From contig NZ_KE150255.1 of NCBI RefSeq assembly GCF_000411115.1, positions 1-64,000 on the forward strand: a DNA stretch of 64,000 nt, given 5' to 3'. Of the stretch, positions 40,054-49,761 are shown piece by piece. This DNA is from Capnocytophaga granulosa ATCC 51502 (GTDB lineage: Bacteria; Bacteroidota; Bacteroidia; Flavobacteriales; Flavobacteriaceae). The position numbers and the translations under genes were made by a program. Below the pieces are notes generated by a model, which saw only the letters and a list, made by a program, of their open reading frames with translations, had not been told where the DNA came from and made no database searches. Positions within the stretch are counted from its first letter, which is position 1. Each line of letters opens with the position of its first letter.

Positions 40054-41400
40054 TTATTCTTCCACGGCTTGGTTTACTGTACCTGGGAAGTAATAGTTAG
40101 GTTCTGAGATACTTCTCATATAGTATACTGGCCCCAAGGTTGCCGATAAGCTGGACTTCCAAAGATAGATACCTTGGGAACTGATTTGAATAAAATGAGT
40201 CAATCGCTCCTGTGCCATCTGTAGAATTTCTTCATTATCAGGATCTATCCAGAACTCATCCATATCCTCATGCTCGCCTATGAAGGTGATGTATATCTTC
40301 TTATCACGGATTTCATAGTTACATTTGTATGCGTAATACACTCTATCATTTTGGTCTCCTGTAGGGGTATAGCCTACCCGCAAGAGAGGAGTATCTGCAT
40401 CAGATTGGAAGAGTAACTCATAGGAGAAGAATTTCCCTTCACCTACCTCTGTATAGAAGTCTCTTTTGAAGTCCGCACTCATATAAGGCAAGTTAAGATG
40501 TGCTTGATCGCCTAAGAGTACTATAAAGTCACTAACAACATCCCCTTGGGATTCGAACTCATCCATAGGATTATTGAAGTGTCTTAGCTCAATAGTCACT
40601 CCATTGCTTTGTGCTCTATAGTTCAGCGGAGGAGTTCCTGGCTCTGCTGTCATATGAGTGAATTTTTCTCCTGCTATCTCCAGAGAAGGTGTGAAAGTCA
40701 GTCCATTAGAATTCACTGCAATACCTGCTCGGCTTGCTTTGTGACTATCCTGCATGGAGGTAAAAAGGAACATACGGAAGGCACTTCTTACAAAGTAGTT
40801 CTCCACTCCTTGAGCAGAAGTCACCTTCAAGTAATAGGTATGATCAATACCATCAAGCTGTTCACCTTGAGTACCTATAGTTGTCCAATCCTCTTCTGTG
40901 GCCTTCTCGAAATAAAGGAATTGTTCGGTCGCCTTTCGTTGGGTTTTGAACTTAAGTTTATCACCCTCCTGCCCTATATAGACAAACTGAAATTCTCCTT
41001 CAAGACCTTTACCAATATGCTCACGAGGGTCTGAGCTATAGGTAAGGGGTTCAAGCAGGGTATGAATGTAGTTTCGGGTAGTAAAGACCAAAAGGGGACC
41101 TTGTCCTTCCTGAATTTGGTAACCACTCTCCTGAGGAGTTGTCCCACTACCGAAATCGGCTACCATTGTTACACGTCCTGCGAGGGTGAACTTCATTAGA
41201 AAGGTATAGCCTCCGAAGGTATTCTTTTTAGGAAAATAGCTCAATTTCCATCCATAAGGCGCCTCCGAGAGCGTTTTTTTGAGATTTTCCTTGTTCTGCT
41301 GTATACGTTCGGAGGCGTTTTTACCCAGCAGCAAATCGGGTTCGTTCTTTTGACATCCGGTTACAGCTATGATAGCGAGTAGGTATAATATTTTTCTCAT
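40054..41400 (-). CDS. DUF4302 lipoprotein
   Basis: This 448-residue lipoprotein has signal MRKILYLLAIIAVTGC followed by QKNEPD, an acidic patch after the Cys like the lipoprotein surface-export signal described in Capnocytophaga canimorsus. The body matches DUF4302: ASERIQQNKENLKKTLSEAP, then YGWKLSYFP and GGYTFLMKF. It is the last gene of the four-gene SusC/SusD/zinc-hydrolase operon. It is probably a surface substrate-binding partner; specificity is unknown. Confidence 0.85.
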   Translation of the reverse strand: MRKILYLLAIIAVTGCQKNEPDLLLGKNASERIQQNKENLKKTLSEAPYGWKLSYFPKKNTFGGYTFLMKFTLAGRVTMVADFGSGTTPQESGYQIQEGQGPLLVFTTRNYIHTLLEPLTYSSDPREHIGKGLEGEFQFVYIGQEGDKLKFKTQRKATEQFLYFEKATEEDWTTIGTQGEQLDGIDHTYYLKVTSAQGVENYFVRSAFRMFLFTSMQDSHKASRAGIAVNSNGLTFTPSLEIAGEKFTHMTAEPGTPPLNYRAQSNGVTIELRHFNNPMDEFESQGDVVSDFIVLLGDQAHLNLPYMSADFKRDFYTEVGEGKFFSYELLFQSDADTPLLRVGYTPTGDQNDRVYYAYKCNYEIRDKKIYITFIGEHEDMDEFWIDPDNEEILQMAQERLTHFIQISSQGIYLWKSSLSATLGPVYYMRSISEPNYYFPGTVNQAVEE

Positions 41401-41418
41401 TTTAGTATCCGTTTTGGT

Positions 41419-42285
41419 TTACAAATAGTTCTGCATTCTTTGGTAAGCAACCCTTTGAAGCTGATAGAAGTCGATACCCCATTCGGCTCTGAAGTACTCC
41501 ACGATAAAGGCTTCCTTCTTCTTAAGAGCTACCTTTCCTTTCTCAGGCATCGCATTAAGGGCGGCATCCCATTGTGCCTTGGACTTCATGAGCATATGAG
41601 AGGTCATTTCGGCAAAGTCCTCAAAGGGATTTGCTGCTGCATAGTTAGTAATAAAGCCTAAGGCATTGGCCTGAGCCGTTGTCTTACCATGCCAAGAAGA
41701 GCTGTAATCATCGGGGGTTATTTTCCCAAATTCAGGTGCAAAAGGCTTATGCTGATTGACGATATGGCAGTACTCATGCTGAATGGTATGGATAATGTGT
41801 CTGATATTGTCCTCATCTGGATGGGCCGGATCATAATAGTCAACGCGAGCGATGGTGATCTTAGCCCCATTGTCAGCCTGACCGAGAGTTTCCTCGAAGA
41901 GGTAAGTCTCAGGATTGCGCTGAGGATCTAAGTTACGCCCTCCGATAAGGCTTATCTGTCGAGGGGCTACTTGGCTAACAAAGGTCGTACCAGCTACCTG
42001 CTGATAGGCTCCTAACCAAACGTACTTGATCATCTCCAAGAAAGGCTGTACCTTACTTTCAGTCGGCGGATATAGGTAGCGCCCCAGCTCGTAGTTGATA
42101 TCCACATATTTGTAATTGACCTCTATATTATAGGGATTGATATATTCGTTTTGGATATAGGTATCCAGAGCTGTGCGGGGATCCGTATCGTCATGGATCA
42201 CACTTTGGGGATCGAGTGTCTCTTTCTTATTGCAGCTGGAAAAGACAACAGAAAGGGCAATACATATATAGGTTATTTTTTTCAT
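41419..42285 (-). CDS. Substrate-import-associated zinc metallohydrolase lipoprotein
   Basis: This 288-residue lipoprotein (signal to Cys about 18 in VFSSC, followed by NKKETLD) has a zinc HExxH site in TIQHEYCHIVNQHKPF. It is the type found in Bacteroidota beside SusC/SusD genes and DUF4302 (TIGR04549-like by memory). It is the third gene of the operon, with 20-nt gaps on both sides. It may cleave a peptide or protein at the cell surface before import by SusC. Confidence 0.88.
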   Translation of the reverse strand: MKKITYICIALSVVFSSCNKKETLDPQSVIHDDTDPRTALDTYIQNEYINPYNIEVNYKYVDINYELGRYLYPPTESKVQPFLEMIKYVWLGAYQQVAGTTFVSQVAPRQISLIGGRNLDPQRNPETYLFEETLGQADNGAKITIARVDYYDPAHPDEDNIRHIIHTIQHEYCHIVNQHKPFAPEFGKITPDDYSSSWHGKTTAQANALGFITNYAAANPFEDFAEMTSHMLMKSKAQWDAALNAMPEKGKVALKKKEAFIVEYFRAEWGIDFYQLQRVAYQRMQNYL

Positions 42286-42305
42286 ACTTCAAAGAATTAA
42301 AAAGA

Positions 42306-43847
42306 TTAACGAGGGTTGGGTGCCATACCAAATTCAAGGGCGCTATTAGGAATTTGAAGCTCTCGACGAGGGTCGTCCTTGGTGAGTTCTATTTGGCCAT
42401 CACCCACCTTATGCACGACCTTCATCCCTAAGCGCTTGTTATCAAACCAGCGCAAACCCTCTTGTACAAACTCCACTCGTCGGATATCCACCACAGCTTG
42501 AAGCCATTCTCTCTGTCGGGTTGTGAGGGGATAGGAAGGATCGAAATCAACTCCTCTACCCTGATAACGCCTATCAAGTGCCGCCTGAGTCATATAGCGC
42601 TCGAAAGTCATACGAGGGAAGGGATAAGCCTCATTGGGTCGGGAGCTATTATGGGTCTTAGGAATGAGATAGGTAAAGAGATCTCGACGGAACTGATCTA
42701 AGTTGCCAGACATTAGGTAGGCTTCCAAGCGGTTGAGGTAAACCTCGTCATAAGAGAACAAAACCGCTGCACTATAATAAACCCTAGTACCTGCCGAACG
42801 ATTTACATACTTATAGTAGTAGTTAGACTTAGGAAAAACGATATTACCTGCACCATCTCCCAAAGCCGAATTAACTGCTTCCCAACTGATATTGGAAAAG
42901 TTCAAAGGATGGGTATTACGAGGAGAACAGATCTCCGCCATCTTTTGCAAAGTTAGGCTATACTTATGAGTCTGGAAACGATAGGCCAAGGCAGAGCGAG
43001 CCGTCCCCACAAGTATATTCGATGGATTAGTGGATTCTGTATAGTAAGCACTTCTGGACTCAAGAGCTACCGCATTGAGGGTTTTTATGTTCCTGAGCTT
43101 AGTTTCTGCATTGGCTCCCAAAACGGCATCGGCATGTTCAATTACCTTATCCCACTGGGCTTTCATTAGGTAAAAGCGCGTAGCAAAGGCATGAGCTGCC
43201 GCTGTGGTAAAGTGAAAACGAGGTTGCTTATATTTGCTATCATCGAGCAAGGGAAGCCCTTGAGTGAGGTCTCGCTCTATGGCATCATAATATTCCTTAA
43301 GTGGGATACGAGTGTATCGCCCAAAGACATGCTTTTCAGGCTCAGTAACATAGGCCAATCCCAAATCTGTGGTAGCGGTAGCCTCATTATAAGGCTTACA
43401 CCAAAGGTAAGCCAACATAAAATGGGCATAGGCTCGTGCTACCAAGGCTTCTCCTTTAATATAGTTATATTGGGCTGTCTCGCCTAATTCAGCATAGGAT
43501 TCCAAGGCCTGATTAGCTGCCCCAATGGCTGCATAGCAGGCTATCCAATAGTCGGTTGGGGTATTGTCCTCTCCATCTATCTCATTGTTATCTCTCCAGA
43601 AATACATATCTGTATTAAGGGTTGAGATGCCTAAGAAGGAGGTTTTCTCGCTTACATTATCACTCATCATCTCTGCGATGTAGGTAGGAAAGCGATTAGG
43701 ATACGCACCGACCAAGAGTTCCTCTATTTTTTCAGTACTATCTATTTCTGTACGGCTATCAGGTAGGTCGTCTAATATTTTGTTACAGGCGCTCAGCACC
43801 AAGGTAAGGGCTAAGGCCAAGAGGGACAAGTATTTGTTTCTTTTCAT
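42306..43847 (-). CDS. SusD/RagB family outer-membrane lipoprotein
   Basis: This 513-residue SusD-like lipoprotein (signal to LVLSAC) has the TPR-type helical core: EALVARAYAHFMLAYLWCKP, then EKHVFGRYTRIPLKEYYDAI and the C-terminal WLQAVVDIRRVEFVQEGLRW. SusD forms the lid that captures a ligand for the TonB-dependent SusC pore. It sits 14 nt downstream of the SusC gene in the operon. The ligand here is not known; the linked metallohydrolase points to a peptide or metal-containing substrate rather than a glycan. Confidence 0.93.
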   Translation of the reverse strand: MKRNKYLSLLALALTLVLSACNKILDDLPDSRTEIDSTEKIEELLVGAYPNRFPTYIAEMMSDNVSEKTSFLGISTLNTDMYFWRDNNEIDGEDNTPTDYWIACYAAIGAANQALESYAELGETAQYNYIKGEALVARAYAHFMLAYLWCKPYNEATATTDLGLAYVTEPEKHVFGRYTRIPLKEYYDAIERDLTQGLPLLDDSKYKQPRFHFTTAAAHAFATRFYLMKAQWDKVIEHADAVLGANAETKLRNIKTLNAVALESRSAYYTESTNPSNILVGTARSALAYRFQTHKYSLTLQKMAEICSPRNTHPLNFSNISWEAVNSALGDGAGNIVFPKSNYYYKYVNRSAGTRVYYSAAVLFSYDEVYLNRLEAYLMSGNLDQFRRDLFTYLIPKTHNSSRPNEAYPFPRMTFERYMTQAALDRRYQGRGVDFDPSYPLTTRQREWLQAVVDIRRVEFVQEGLRWFDNKRLGMKVVHKVGDGQIELTKDDPRRELQIPNSALEFGMAPNPR

Positions 43848-43861
43848 GAGTTGCTGTTTTG

Positions 43862-46800
43862 TTAGATTCCAAGATTAATAGTAAAGGTATATTGAGGTGT
43901 GATTGGGTAGGCTACTCCTCCAGAGCGGAAGAATTCTGGATCCTGTCCGTTCAAGTCCTTATGAGCATAGATTAGGAAGGGGTTGGAGGCTTGTAAGCGT
44001 AGGGTCAGGTTCCCTATGTTCAGATTTTCCAAAACTTCCTTATCAAAGGTATAGGAGAGAGAGATGCTCTTCATTCGTACAAAAGAGCCATCGACTACAC
44101 GAGCGGTAGAGTGGTTATAAGCGCTATAAGCTCTTGAGATATAGGCCTTGTTTTCCTCATTGAGTGTTCGCTGAGAGACAATGCCTGGGATTTGAGTTAA
44201 GGCCTCATCTCCAGGGGCTACCCAGCGATTCTTGAACTCTCTTGGGAAGACACTTAAGTCATCATAGCCAGCTCCTTTGTATAGGGGTGCCTTGCGAATC
44301 TTATTGCCTGCTTGCATGGTAATGAGGAAGTTTAGCTCCCAATTTTTGTAACGGAAAGTATTGCTAAGTCCTCCTGTGATGTTGGGATCGACCGCTCCTT
44401 CTTTCTTGAGATAGGAGAGGATATTATCACGGTCTTGGAAATCAATATCTTTATAATCAGTACTTCCGTTCTTGAGGTTCAATAGCGGCATTCCTTGGCT
44501 ATTAAGACCAGCAAAATCATAGGAATAAAGGGTGTTACGTGGATTACCCAATACATTGCCCCCTGTCTCACGTACTAAGTTGAAAACACTGTTGGAGGCA
44601 TTGGCTAAGGAGGTAATCTCTTGGTTAAAATAAGCAAAGTTCACACTAGTACTCCAAGTGAAATCCTCAGTCTTGAAGTTACGAGTATCTAGTACTAGCT
44701 CAACCCCACGAGTGGTCATGGAGGCATCATTAGCATACTTATTCATTTCCCCTCCCATACCGGAAGTACGCACGATGTCTAATAAGTCCTTGGAGTTCTT
44801 CTGGTAGAGGTCTACCGAGAGGGAGATCGCATTGGAAAGGAAGCCTATGTCGGTACCAAAGTTAGTCTCATATACCTTCTCCCAAGTAAGGTCTGAGTTC
44901 TGGAGAGAAAGGATACGGATTAGGCGTTCATTATCCTGGTTGCGGAAGCGGGGGGTGATGGTACTGACCATGATAGGTAAGGCATTTCCTATATTGTTCA
45001 GTCCTGCAATCAGTCCATAGCTAAGACGGAAAGAGAGGTTAGAAAGGGCATGGGTCGTCGGCAAGAAATGTTCGTTGGTTACATTCCAGCGACCACTAAT
45101 ATTCCAAGTAGGGAGCCAACGAGCCTTACGGCTTCTACCTAGCTGGTTAGAACCCTCATAGTTCAGTGTACCAGAGAGGATATAGCGGTTGCGGAAGCCA
45201 TAGGATGCTTGAGAGAAGAAAGCTACCCCTCGTTCACGACCGGTAGAGCGATCAAAGTATTGGGCGTTATCGGCAATCACCTTCTCTATGATTCGAGGAT
45301 CGGTGAAGACTACTCCACCACGATTGAACTGATAGCCATAACCATCGAAGGATTGGTTATCCCTATCGGTATAACGAAATTCTTGTCCTAAGAAGAGCTT
45401 AAGAGTATGCTTATCCTGCTCATCTTGGTCTTTGAAAGCCTTATTGTACTCCAAGGCATTGCGTAAGTAGTAGCTTTGGAGGTTATTTTGTTCCAGCTTA
45501 TAGATACCTCCGTTGGGAAGAACCACCTGTGGGAGGGCTGAAGGATCATCAGGGTTGCGGTATAAGAATGGGTTACGCTCCCCTATAATCATATTATCGT
45601 TGGCTCGGTAAGCTCCTACCACATTGGAACCTTCGGTGATAGTGTGCTCTTGGGTACTTTGGGCATAACGTACCGAACCTAAGAACTTATATTTGAGTTC
45701 AGGAGTAAACTTGATCTCTAAGTCGCTTTGGAGCTTGTACTCCATCATCTTCAGATCTATATAGTTATTCTTTAGCTCCTTAAGAATATTCATAGGGGCA
45801 TAGTTCATACGATAATAATCGTAGTTGCCTTCATCATCATAGGGGCGTAGTGCACGAGTGGTATTAAGTGCATAGCTGAAGGGGTTGATATCGAAATCAC
45901 GTTCGTACTCCCCTGTCACCTGATTGCTCGAACGGGAGAAGGTACCCGGTGCTTTTTGGTTACGGATGGCTCCTTGTGCTAGGATACCTATCTTCACCTT
46001 AGAAGAGAGGTCATAAGTGGTCTTGATATTTCCGGTAATACGGTGTACCCTATCGGCTATAGTCCATCCTGGGTCTACAAAGAAGCCCAAGGAACTATAG
46101 ATAGTCGTATTCTCTCCTCCTCCACTAAGGCTCAAGGTATGATTTTGAGTTAAGGAAGGTCGGAAGAGAGTTTTGAACCAGTCCGTATTGGCATACTCAT
46201 ATTTGCGCAAGAAGGCATTACGTGCTTCAGGGCTGTTCTGTAATAGAAAACGACCAGTGGCAGGGTTATAGGTATCGGTATTTCGGTACATGATGTAGTA
46301 AGCCCCACCTTGCTGAGCAGCCATATAAGTAGCTCGGTCTAAATAGCCCTTTTGCTCCAACTCACGATAGACACTCATGGTCTCTTGGGAGTTCATCAGG
46401 TCGAATTGTGCATAATTAGGAATCATACGTACAGACTCCTCCAACTGGTAGCTCAGTTGTGTCTTCACATTGCGTTTTCCGCTTTTGGTAGTAATGATTA
46501 CGGCTCCATTAAGCGCACGTGCTCCATATAGGGAAAGTGCAGAGGCATCCTTAAGGATTTCTATACTCTCAATATCATTGGCATTTAGCCCTGAGATTGC
46601 TGAGCTAATTAGGGTTGAGGCATCTCCAGAGGCTAACTGTTCGAAGGAAAGGTTCACCACCTCCTCTTGTACAGCTCCATCCACTACCCAGAGGGGTTTG
46701 GTATCTCCAAAGATAGAAGAACCTCCACGTATGGTAATCTTAGGAGAAGTACCAAAAGTACCTGAGAGGTTCTGTACATTGACCCCTGCTGAACGCCCCT

Positions 46801-47230
46801 CAAGCATACGACCCACATCTACAACTCCATCTTGCTTGATGTTGTCTATCTTAAGTGTTTGCGAATTACCCGTAAAGAGTTTTTTATCTATCTCTTGGTA
46901 ACCTGTGAAGACAAGGCCTGTAAGCTCTGTTACTTCTTCTTTAAGAACCACATTCAACACTTTGTTATTCCCCACCATTCGCTCCACTGGAGTACTACCT
47001 ACCATAGAGAAAACAAGTACGGATTTATCACCCGCCACCTTGATGGAGAACTTCCCTTCCAAATCGGTATCCACTCCATGAGTGGTTCCCTTCTCCACTA
47101 CAGAGACACCTAACAAAGGCCGCCCATCTTGGTCCTTGACCACACCTGTTACGGTCTGCTCCTGAGCATATAACCCCGAGAATGTGAGCCATAAAAACCC
47201 CAGTAGCACATACAACCATTTTCTTTTCAT
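43862..47230 (-). CDS. SusC/RagA family TonB-linked outer-membrane protein
   Basis: TonB-dependent transporter of about 1122 residues, starting at ATG 47230 (MKRKWLYVLLGFLWLTFSGL). It has a CarboxypepD_reg-like domain (about 25-95: VTGVVKDQDGRPLLGVSVVE), a plug with RGGSSIFGDTKPLWVVDGAV and IEILKDASALSLYGARALNG, and a long beta-barrel ending FTINLGI. It is the first gene of the operon with SusD, the zinc metallohydrolase and DUF4302. No sigma/anti-sigma or hybrid sensor gene is next to it, unlike polysaccharide-use loci. A weak promoter candidate (AATATTTGC) lies about 30 nt upstream. Confidence 0.94.
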   Translation of the reverse strand: MKRKWLYVLLGFLWLTFSGLYAQEQTVTGVVKDQDGRPLLGVSVVEKGTTHGVDTDLEGKFSIKVAGDKSVLVFSMVGSTPVERMVGNNKVLNVVLKEEVTELTGLVFTGYQEIDKKLFTGNSQTLKIDNIKQDGVVDVGRMLEGRSAGVNVQNLSGTFGTSPKITIRGGSSIFGDTKPLWVVDGAVQEEVVNLSFEQLASGDASTLISSAISGLNANDIESIEILKDASALSLYGARALNGAVIITTKSGKRNVKTQLSYQLEESVRMIPNYAQFDLMNSQETMSVYRELEQKGYLDRATYMAAQQGGAYYIMYRNTDTYNPATGRFLLQNSPEARNAFLRKYEYANTDWFKTLFRPSLTQNHTLSLSGGGENTTIYSSLGFFVDPGWTIADRVHRITGNIKTTYDLSSKVKIGILAQGAIRNQKAPGTFSRSSNQVTGEYERDFDINPFSYALNTTRALRPYDDEGNYDYYRMNYAPMNILKELKNNYIDLKMMEYKLQSDLEIKFTPELKYKFLGSVRYAQSTQEHTITEGSNVVGAYRANDNMIIGERNPFLYRNPDDPSALPQVVLPNGGIYKLEQNNLQSYYLRNALEYNKAFKDQDEQDKHTLKLFLGQEFRYTDRDNQSFDGYGYQFNRGGVVFTDPRIIEKVIADNAQYFDRSTGRERGVAFFSQASYGFRNRYILSGTLNYEGSNQLGRSRKARWLPTWNISGRWNVTNEHFLPTTHALSNLSFRLSYGLIAGLNNIGNALPIMVSTITPRFRNQDNERLIRILSLQNSDLTWEKVYETNFGTDIGFLSNAISLSVDLYQKNSKDLLDIVRTSGMGGEMNKYANDASMTTRGVELVLDTRNFKTEDFTWSTSVNFAYFNQEITSLANASNSVFNLVRETGGNVLGNPRNTLYSYDFAGLNSQGMPLLNLKNGSTDYKDIDFQDRDNILSYLKKEGAVDPNITGGLSNTFRYKNWELNFLITMQAGNKIRKAPLYKGAGYDDLSVFPREFKNRWVAPGDEALTQIPGIVSQRTLNEENKAYISRAYSAYNHSTARVVDGSFVRMKSISLSYTFDKEVLENLNIGNLTLRLQASNPFLIYAHKDLNGQDPEFFRSGGVAYPITPQYTFTINLGI

Positions 47231-47728
47231 GTTCTTGATACGTTTAAGCAATTAGTTTTGCAAATATTCAGAAAAAAATCTGAGAAAAACAAATTTTTAC
47301 GTGACTATTTCCGCAGCCAACATTTTATTAAGTAAAACATCCCCAATTTACACAGAAAACTATACAAAACATAGTGTTAATTATTAACAAAACTAATTAA
47401 TATTACGCAATTAACCGTTTTTATTAAAAACACAAAATCAAAACACTAAAAACAATACTTATTTTTAATTCTCAACAAAAATATATTAACAGCCTTATAA
47501 TGAACATTATAGCTATTTTTCCTCCATAGATTATTATCTTATAAATAGAATATATCACTGTCTCTTAATTGATAATTTAACCGTTTTAACAAATTAAGTT
47601 TTTATAACAATTCATCATTATTGGCATTAATCATTATTGGCATTAATCATTAATCATCATTGTATTAATCACTAATAATTATTGCATTAATCATTATTTT
47701 TGTATCTTTGCCCTCTCAAACTATTACA
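47231..47728. other. A/T-rich intergenic region between susC and mlaE
   Basis: Almost 500 nt without a gene. It holds the weak susC promoter, a 16-bp near-palindrome TATAATG-AA-CATTATA (47496-47511) that could be an operator, heptad-like TTAATCATTATTGGCA words at 47611-47698, and the mlaE promoter TATCTTTGC (47703-47711). Nothing else is recognisable. Confidence 0.6.
47703..47711 (+). promoter_or_regulatory. Promoter -7 element for mlaEF
   Basis: TATCTTTGC, 18 nt before ATG 47729. It rules out the longer ORF start at 47708. Confidence 0.7.
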
Positions 47729-48466
47729 ATGAAACATATAGAAGCAATCGGGAGGTATTTCCTGATGTTATACGAGATATTCCGCAAACGTACCAAGTGG
47801 TCTATTACTAAAAAACTCATTCTCAAAGAGATAGACGACCTTATGTACGGCTCGCTGGGAATCATTGCCTTTATCTCCCTCTTCGTGGGGGCGGTAATTG
47901 CTATACAAATGGCACTGAATATTGACAACCCACTGATTCCTAAAAGCCTTATTGGTTTCGCTACCCGACAGACGTTTATTCTGGAGTTTGCTCCTACCTT
48001 TACCTCTATCATCGTAGCGGGTAAAGTGGGGTCATTTATCACCTCCAGTATAGGTACCATGCGGGTAACCGAACAGATTGACGCGCTGGATATCATGGGA
48101 GTTAATTCGCTTAACTACCTGATATTCCCGAAGATAGTCGCCCTTATGCTCTATCCTTTTGCGATCTGTATGTCCATGGCCTTAGGGATATATGGGGGAT
48201 ATATCGCCGCCACTGTAGGGCACTATGCTACCTCGGCCGAGTTCTTAGAGGGTATCAGGCTTCAGTTCCGCCCCTTTGACATCACCTATGCGCTGATCAA
48301 GAGTGTGATCTTCGCCTTTGTCTTAGCCACTATCCCTGCCTATCATGGGTATTATATGAAGGGGGGCGCCTTAGACGTAGGAAAGGCCAGCACCATCTCT
48401 TTTGTATGGACGAGTGTGGCCATCATTGTCATTGATTTTATCATTACCCAAATTCTGCTTACGTAA
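47729..48466 (+). CDS. mlaE: MlaE family ABC transporter permease
   Basis: Integral inner-membrane protein of 245 residues with about five helices, the permease of the lipid-transport (Mla/MCE) ABC system. Conserved family blocks are the PTFTSIIVAGKVGSFITSSI helix, GTMRVTEQIDALDIMGVN and the late GGALDVGKASTISFVWTSVA. It starts at ATG 47729. The ATPase gene starts 2 nt after its stop. No MCE-domain (MlaD) gene follows directly, so that part of the system is elsewhere. Confidence 0.93.
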   Translation: MKHIEAIGRYFLMLYEIFRKRTKWSITKKLILKEIDDLMYGSLGIIAFISLFVGAVIAIQMALNIDNPLIPKSLIGFATRQTFILEFAPTFTSIIVAGKVGSFITSSIGTMRVTEQIDALDIMGVNSLNYLIFPKIVALMLYPFAICMSMALGIYGGYIAATVGHYATSAEFLEGIRLQFRPFDITYALIKSVIFAFVLATIPAYHGYYMKGGALDVGKASTISFVWTSVAIIVIDFIITQILLT

Positions 48467-48467
48467 T

Positions 48468-49232
48468 ATGATTGAAGTTCAAGATATTAAAAAATCCTTT
48501 GACGGAGTAGAGGTACTCAAAGGTATTTCCGCTACTTTTCACAAGGGAAAAACCAACCTGATTATCGGACAAAGTGGTTCAGGAAAGACGGTCTTCCTCA
48601 AGACCCTTTTGGGCTTATTTGTACCCGATAGCGGACACATCATCTACGATGGGGTCAGGTATAACGACATGAACAAGGAGCAACGCCGTAAGCTCCGCCA
48701 AGAAATGGGTATGGTCTTTCAGGGCAGTGCCCTCTTTGACTCCATGACGGTGGAGGAGAACGTGATGTTCCCCCTTGAGATGTTCTCCAAGCTCTCGCCT
48801 GCGGAAATGAAAGATCGGGTGGATTTTGTACTAGAGAAAGTCAATCTGGTCGATGCCCATCACAAGAAACCCTCAGAGATCTCTGGGGGTATGCAGAAAC
48901 GTGTAGCTATTGCCCGCGCGGTGGTCAACGAACCTAAATACCTCTTTTGTGACGAACCCAACTCTGGTCTTGACCCTAAAACAGCTATAGTCATTGACAA
49001 CCTAATTCACACCGTAACTGAGGAGTTCAACATCACCACTATTATCAACACCCATGATATGAACTCCGTAATGGAGATAGGCGAACAGATTATCTTCCTC
49101 AAAAATGGCTACAAAGAGTGGGAAGGTAGCAAAGATACTATCTTCAAGACAGATAATAAAGCCGTTACCGACTTCGTATACTCCTCCGAGTTGTTTAAAA
49201 AAGTAAGGAAGATGTACTTAGATAATGATTAA
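48468..49232 (+). CDS. mlaF: ABC transporter ATP-binding protein (MlaF)
   Basis: ATPase of 254 residues of the Mla lipid transporter: Walker A GQSGSGKT (about residue 34-41), Q-loop MVFQGSALFDSMT, signature EISGGMQKRVAIARA, Walker B YLFCDEPNSGLDP and a His switch NTHDMNS. The QGSALFDSMTVEENV string is typical of MlaF. It starts at 48468, coupled with mlaE. Its last codons (LDND) run into a heptad array. Confidence 0.95.
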   Translation: MIEVQDIKKSFDGVEVLKGISATFHKGKTNLIIGQSGSGKTVFLKTLLGLFVPDSGHIIYDGVRYNDMNKEQRRKLRQEMGMVFQGSALFDSMTVEENVMFPLEMFSKLSPAEMKDRVDFVLEKVNLVDAHHKKPSEISGGMQKRVAIARAVVNEPKYLFCDEPNSGLDPKTAIVIDNLIHTVTEEFNITTIINTHDMNSVMEIGEQIIFLKNGYKEWEGSKDTIFKTDNKAVTDFVYSSELFKKVRKMYLDND

Positions 49233-49338
49233 TGACAAGTGACTAATGACAAGTGACTAATGACAAGTGACAAATAACTAATCCATAGGTCATTAGTCAC
49301 TAGCCACTTGTCATTAGTCATTAGTCATTAGTCATTAA
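49222..49338. repeat. Heptad array with inverted arms (GTGACTA/ATGACAA type)
   Basis: Left arm of ATGACAA and GTGACTA units; right arm of the same on the opposite strand. It overlaps the ends of both mlaF and gcvH. Confidence 0.8.
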
Positions 49339-49689
49339 TTTATAGGCTTCCTCGCTCATCAGTTCGTCCCACTGCTCAGGGTGAGTAGGTTTTATCTGAA
49401 GAATCCAAGCCTCATAAGGTGCCTTATTGATTTGTTCGGGCTTACGGATAAGTTCCTTGTTAAAGGCTACAATCTCCCCAGAAATAGGCATATAGAGGTC
49501 TGATAGGGTTTTGACAGCCTCTATAGTGCCAAAGATTTGCTCTTTTTCGAGGGTCTGCCCCTCAGTTTCTACCTCTACATATACAATATCACTGAGTTGC
49601 TGCTGTGCAAAATCAGTAATACCTGCATAAAACACCTCTCCTTCTTTTCGCACCCATAAGTGCTCTGGCGTAAAACGATAATCTTCCAT
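49321..49689 (-). CDS. gcvH: Glycine cleavage system H protein
   Basis: Lipoyl carrier protein of 122 residues of the glycine cleavage complex. The lipoylated Lys lies in GTIEAVKTLSDLYMPI (about residue 60). Family starts and structure are normal (EDYRFTPEHLWVRKEGEVFY). The C-terminal LMTND is encoded by repeat-array units ATGACTA-ATGAC. The P, T and L partners are not nearby. Confidence 0.95.
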   Translation of the reverse strand: MEDYRFTPEHLWVRKEGEVFYAGITDFAQQQLSDIVYVEVETEGQTLEKEQIFGTIEAVKTLSDLYMPISGEIVAFNKELIRKPEQINKAPYEAWILQIKPTHPEQWDELMSEEAYKLMTND

Positions 49690-49761
49690 AATTTAGTGAA
49701 TAATTAAAAGTGAATAGTGAATAATGAATAGCAAATAATAAGTCTCTTTTCACTCTTCACT

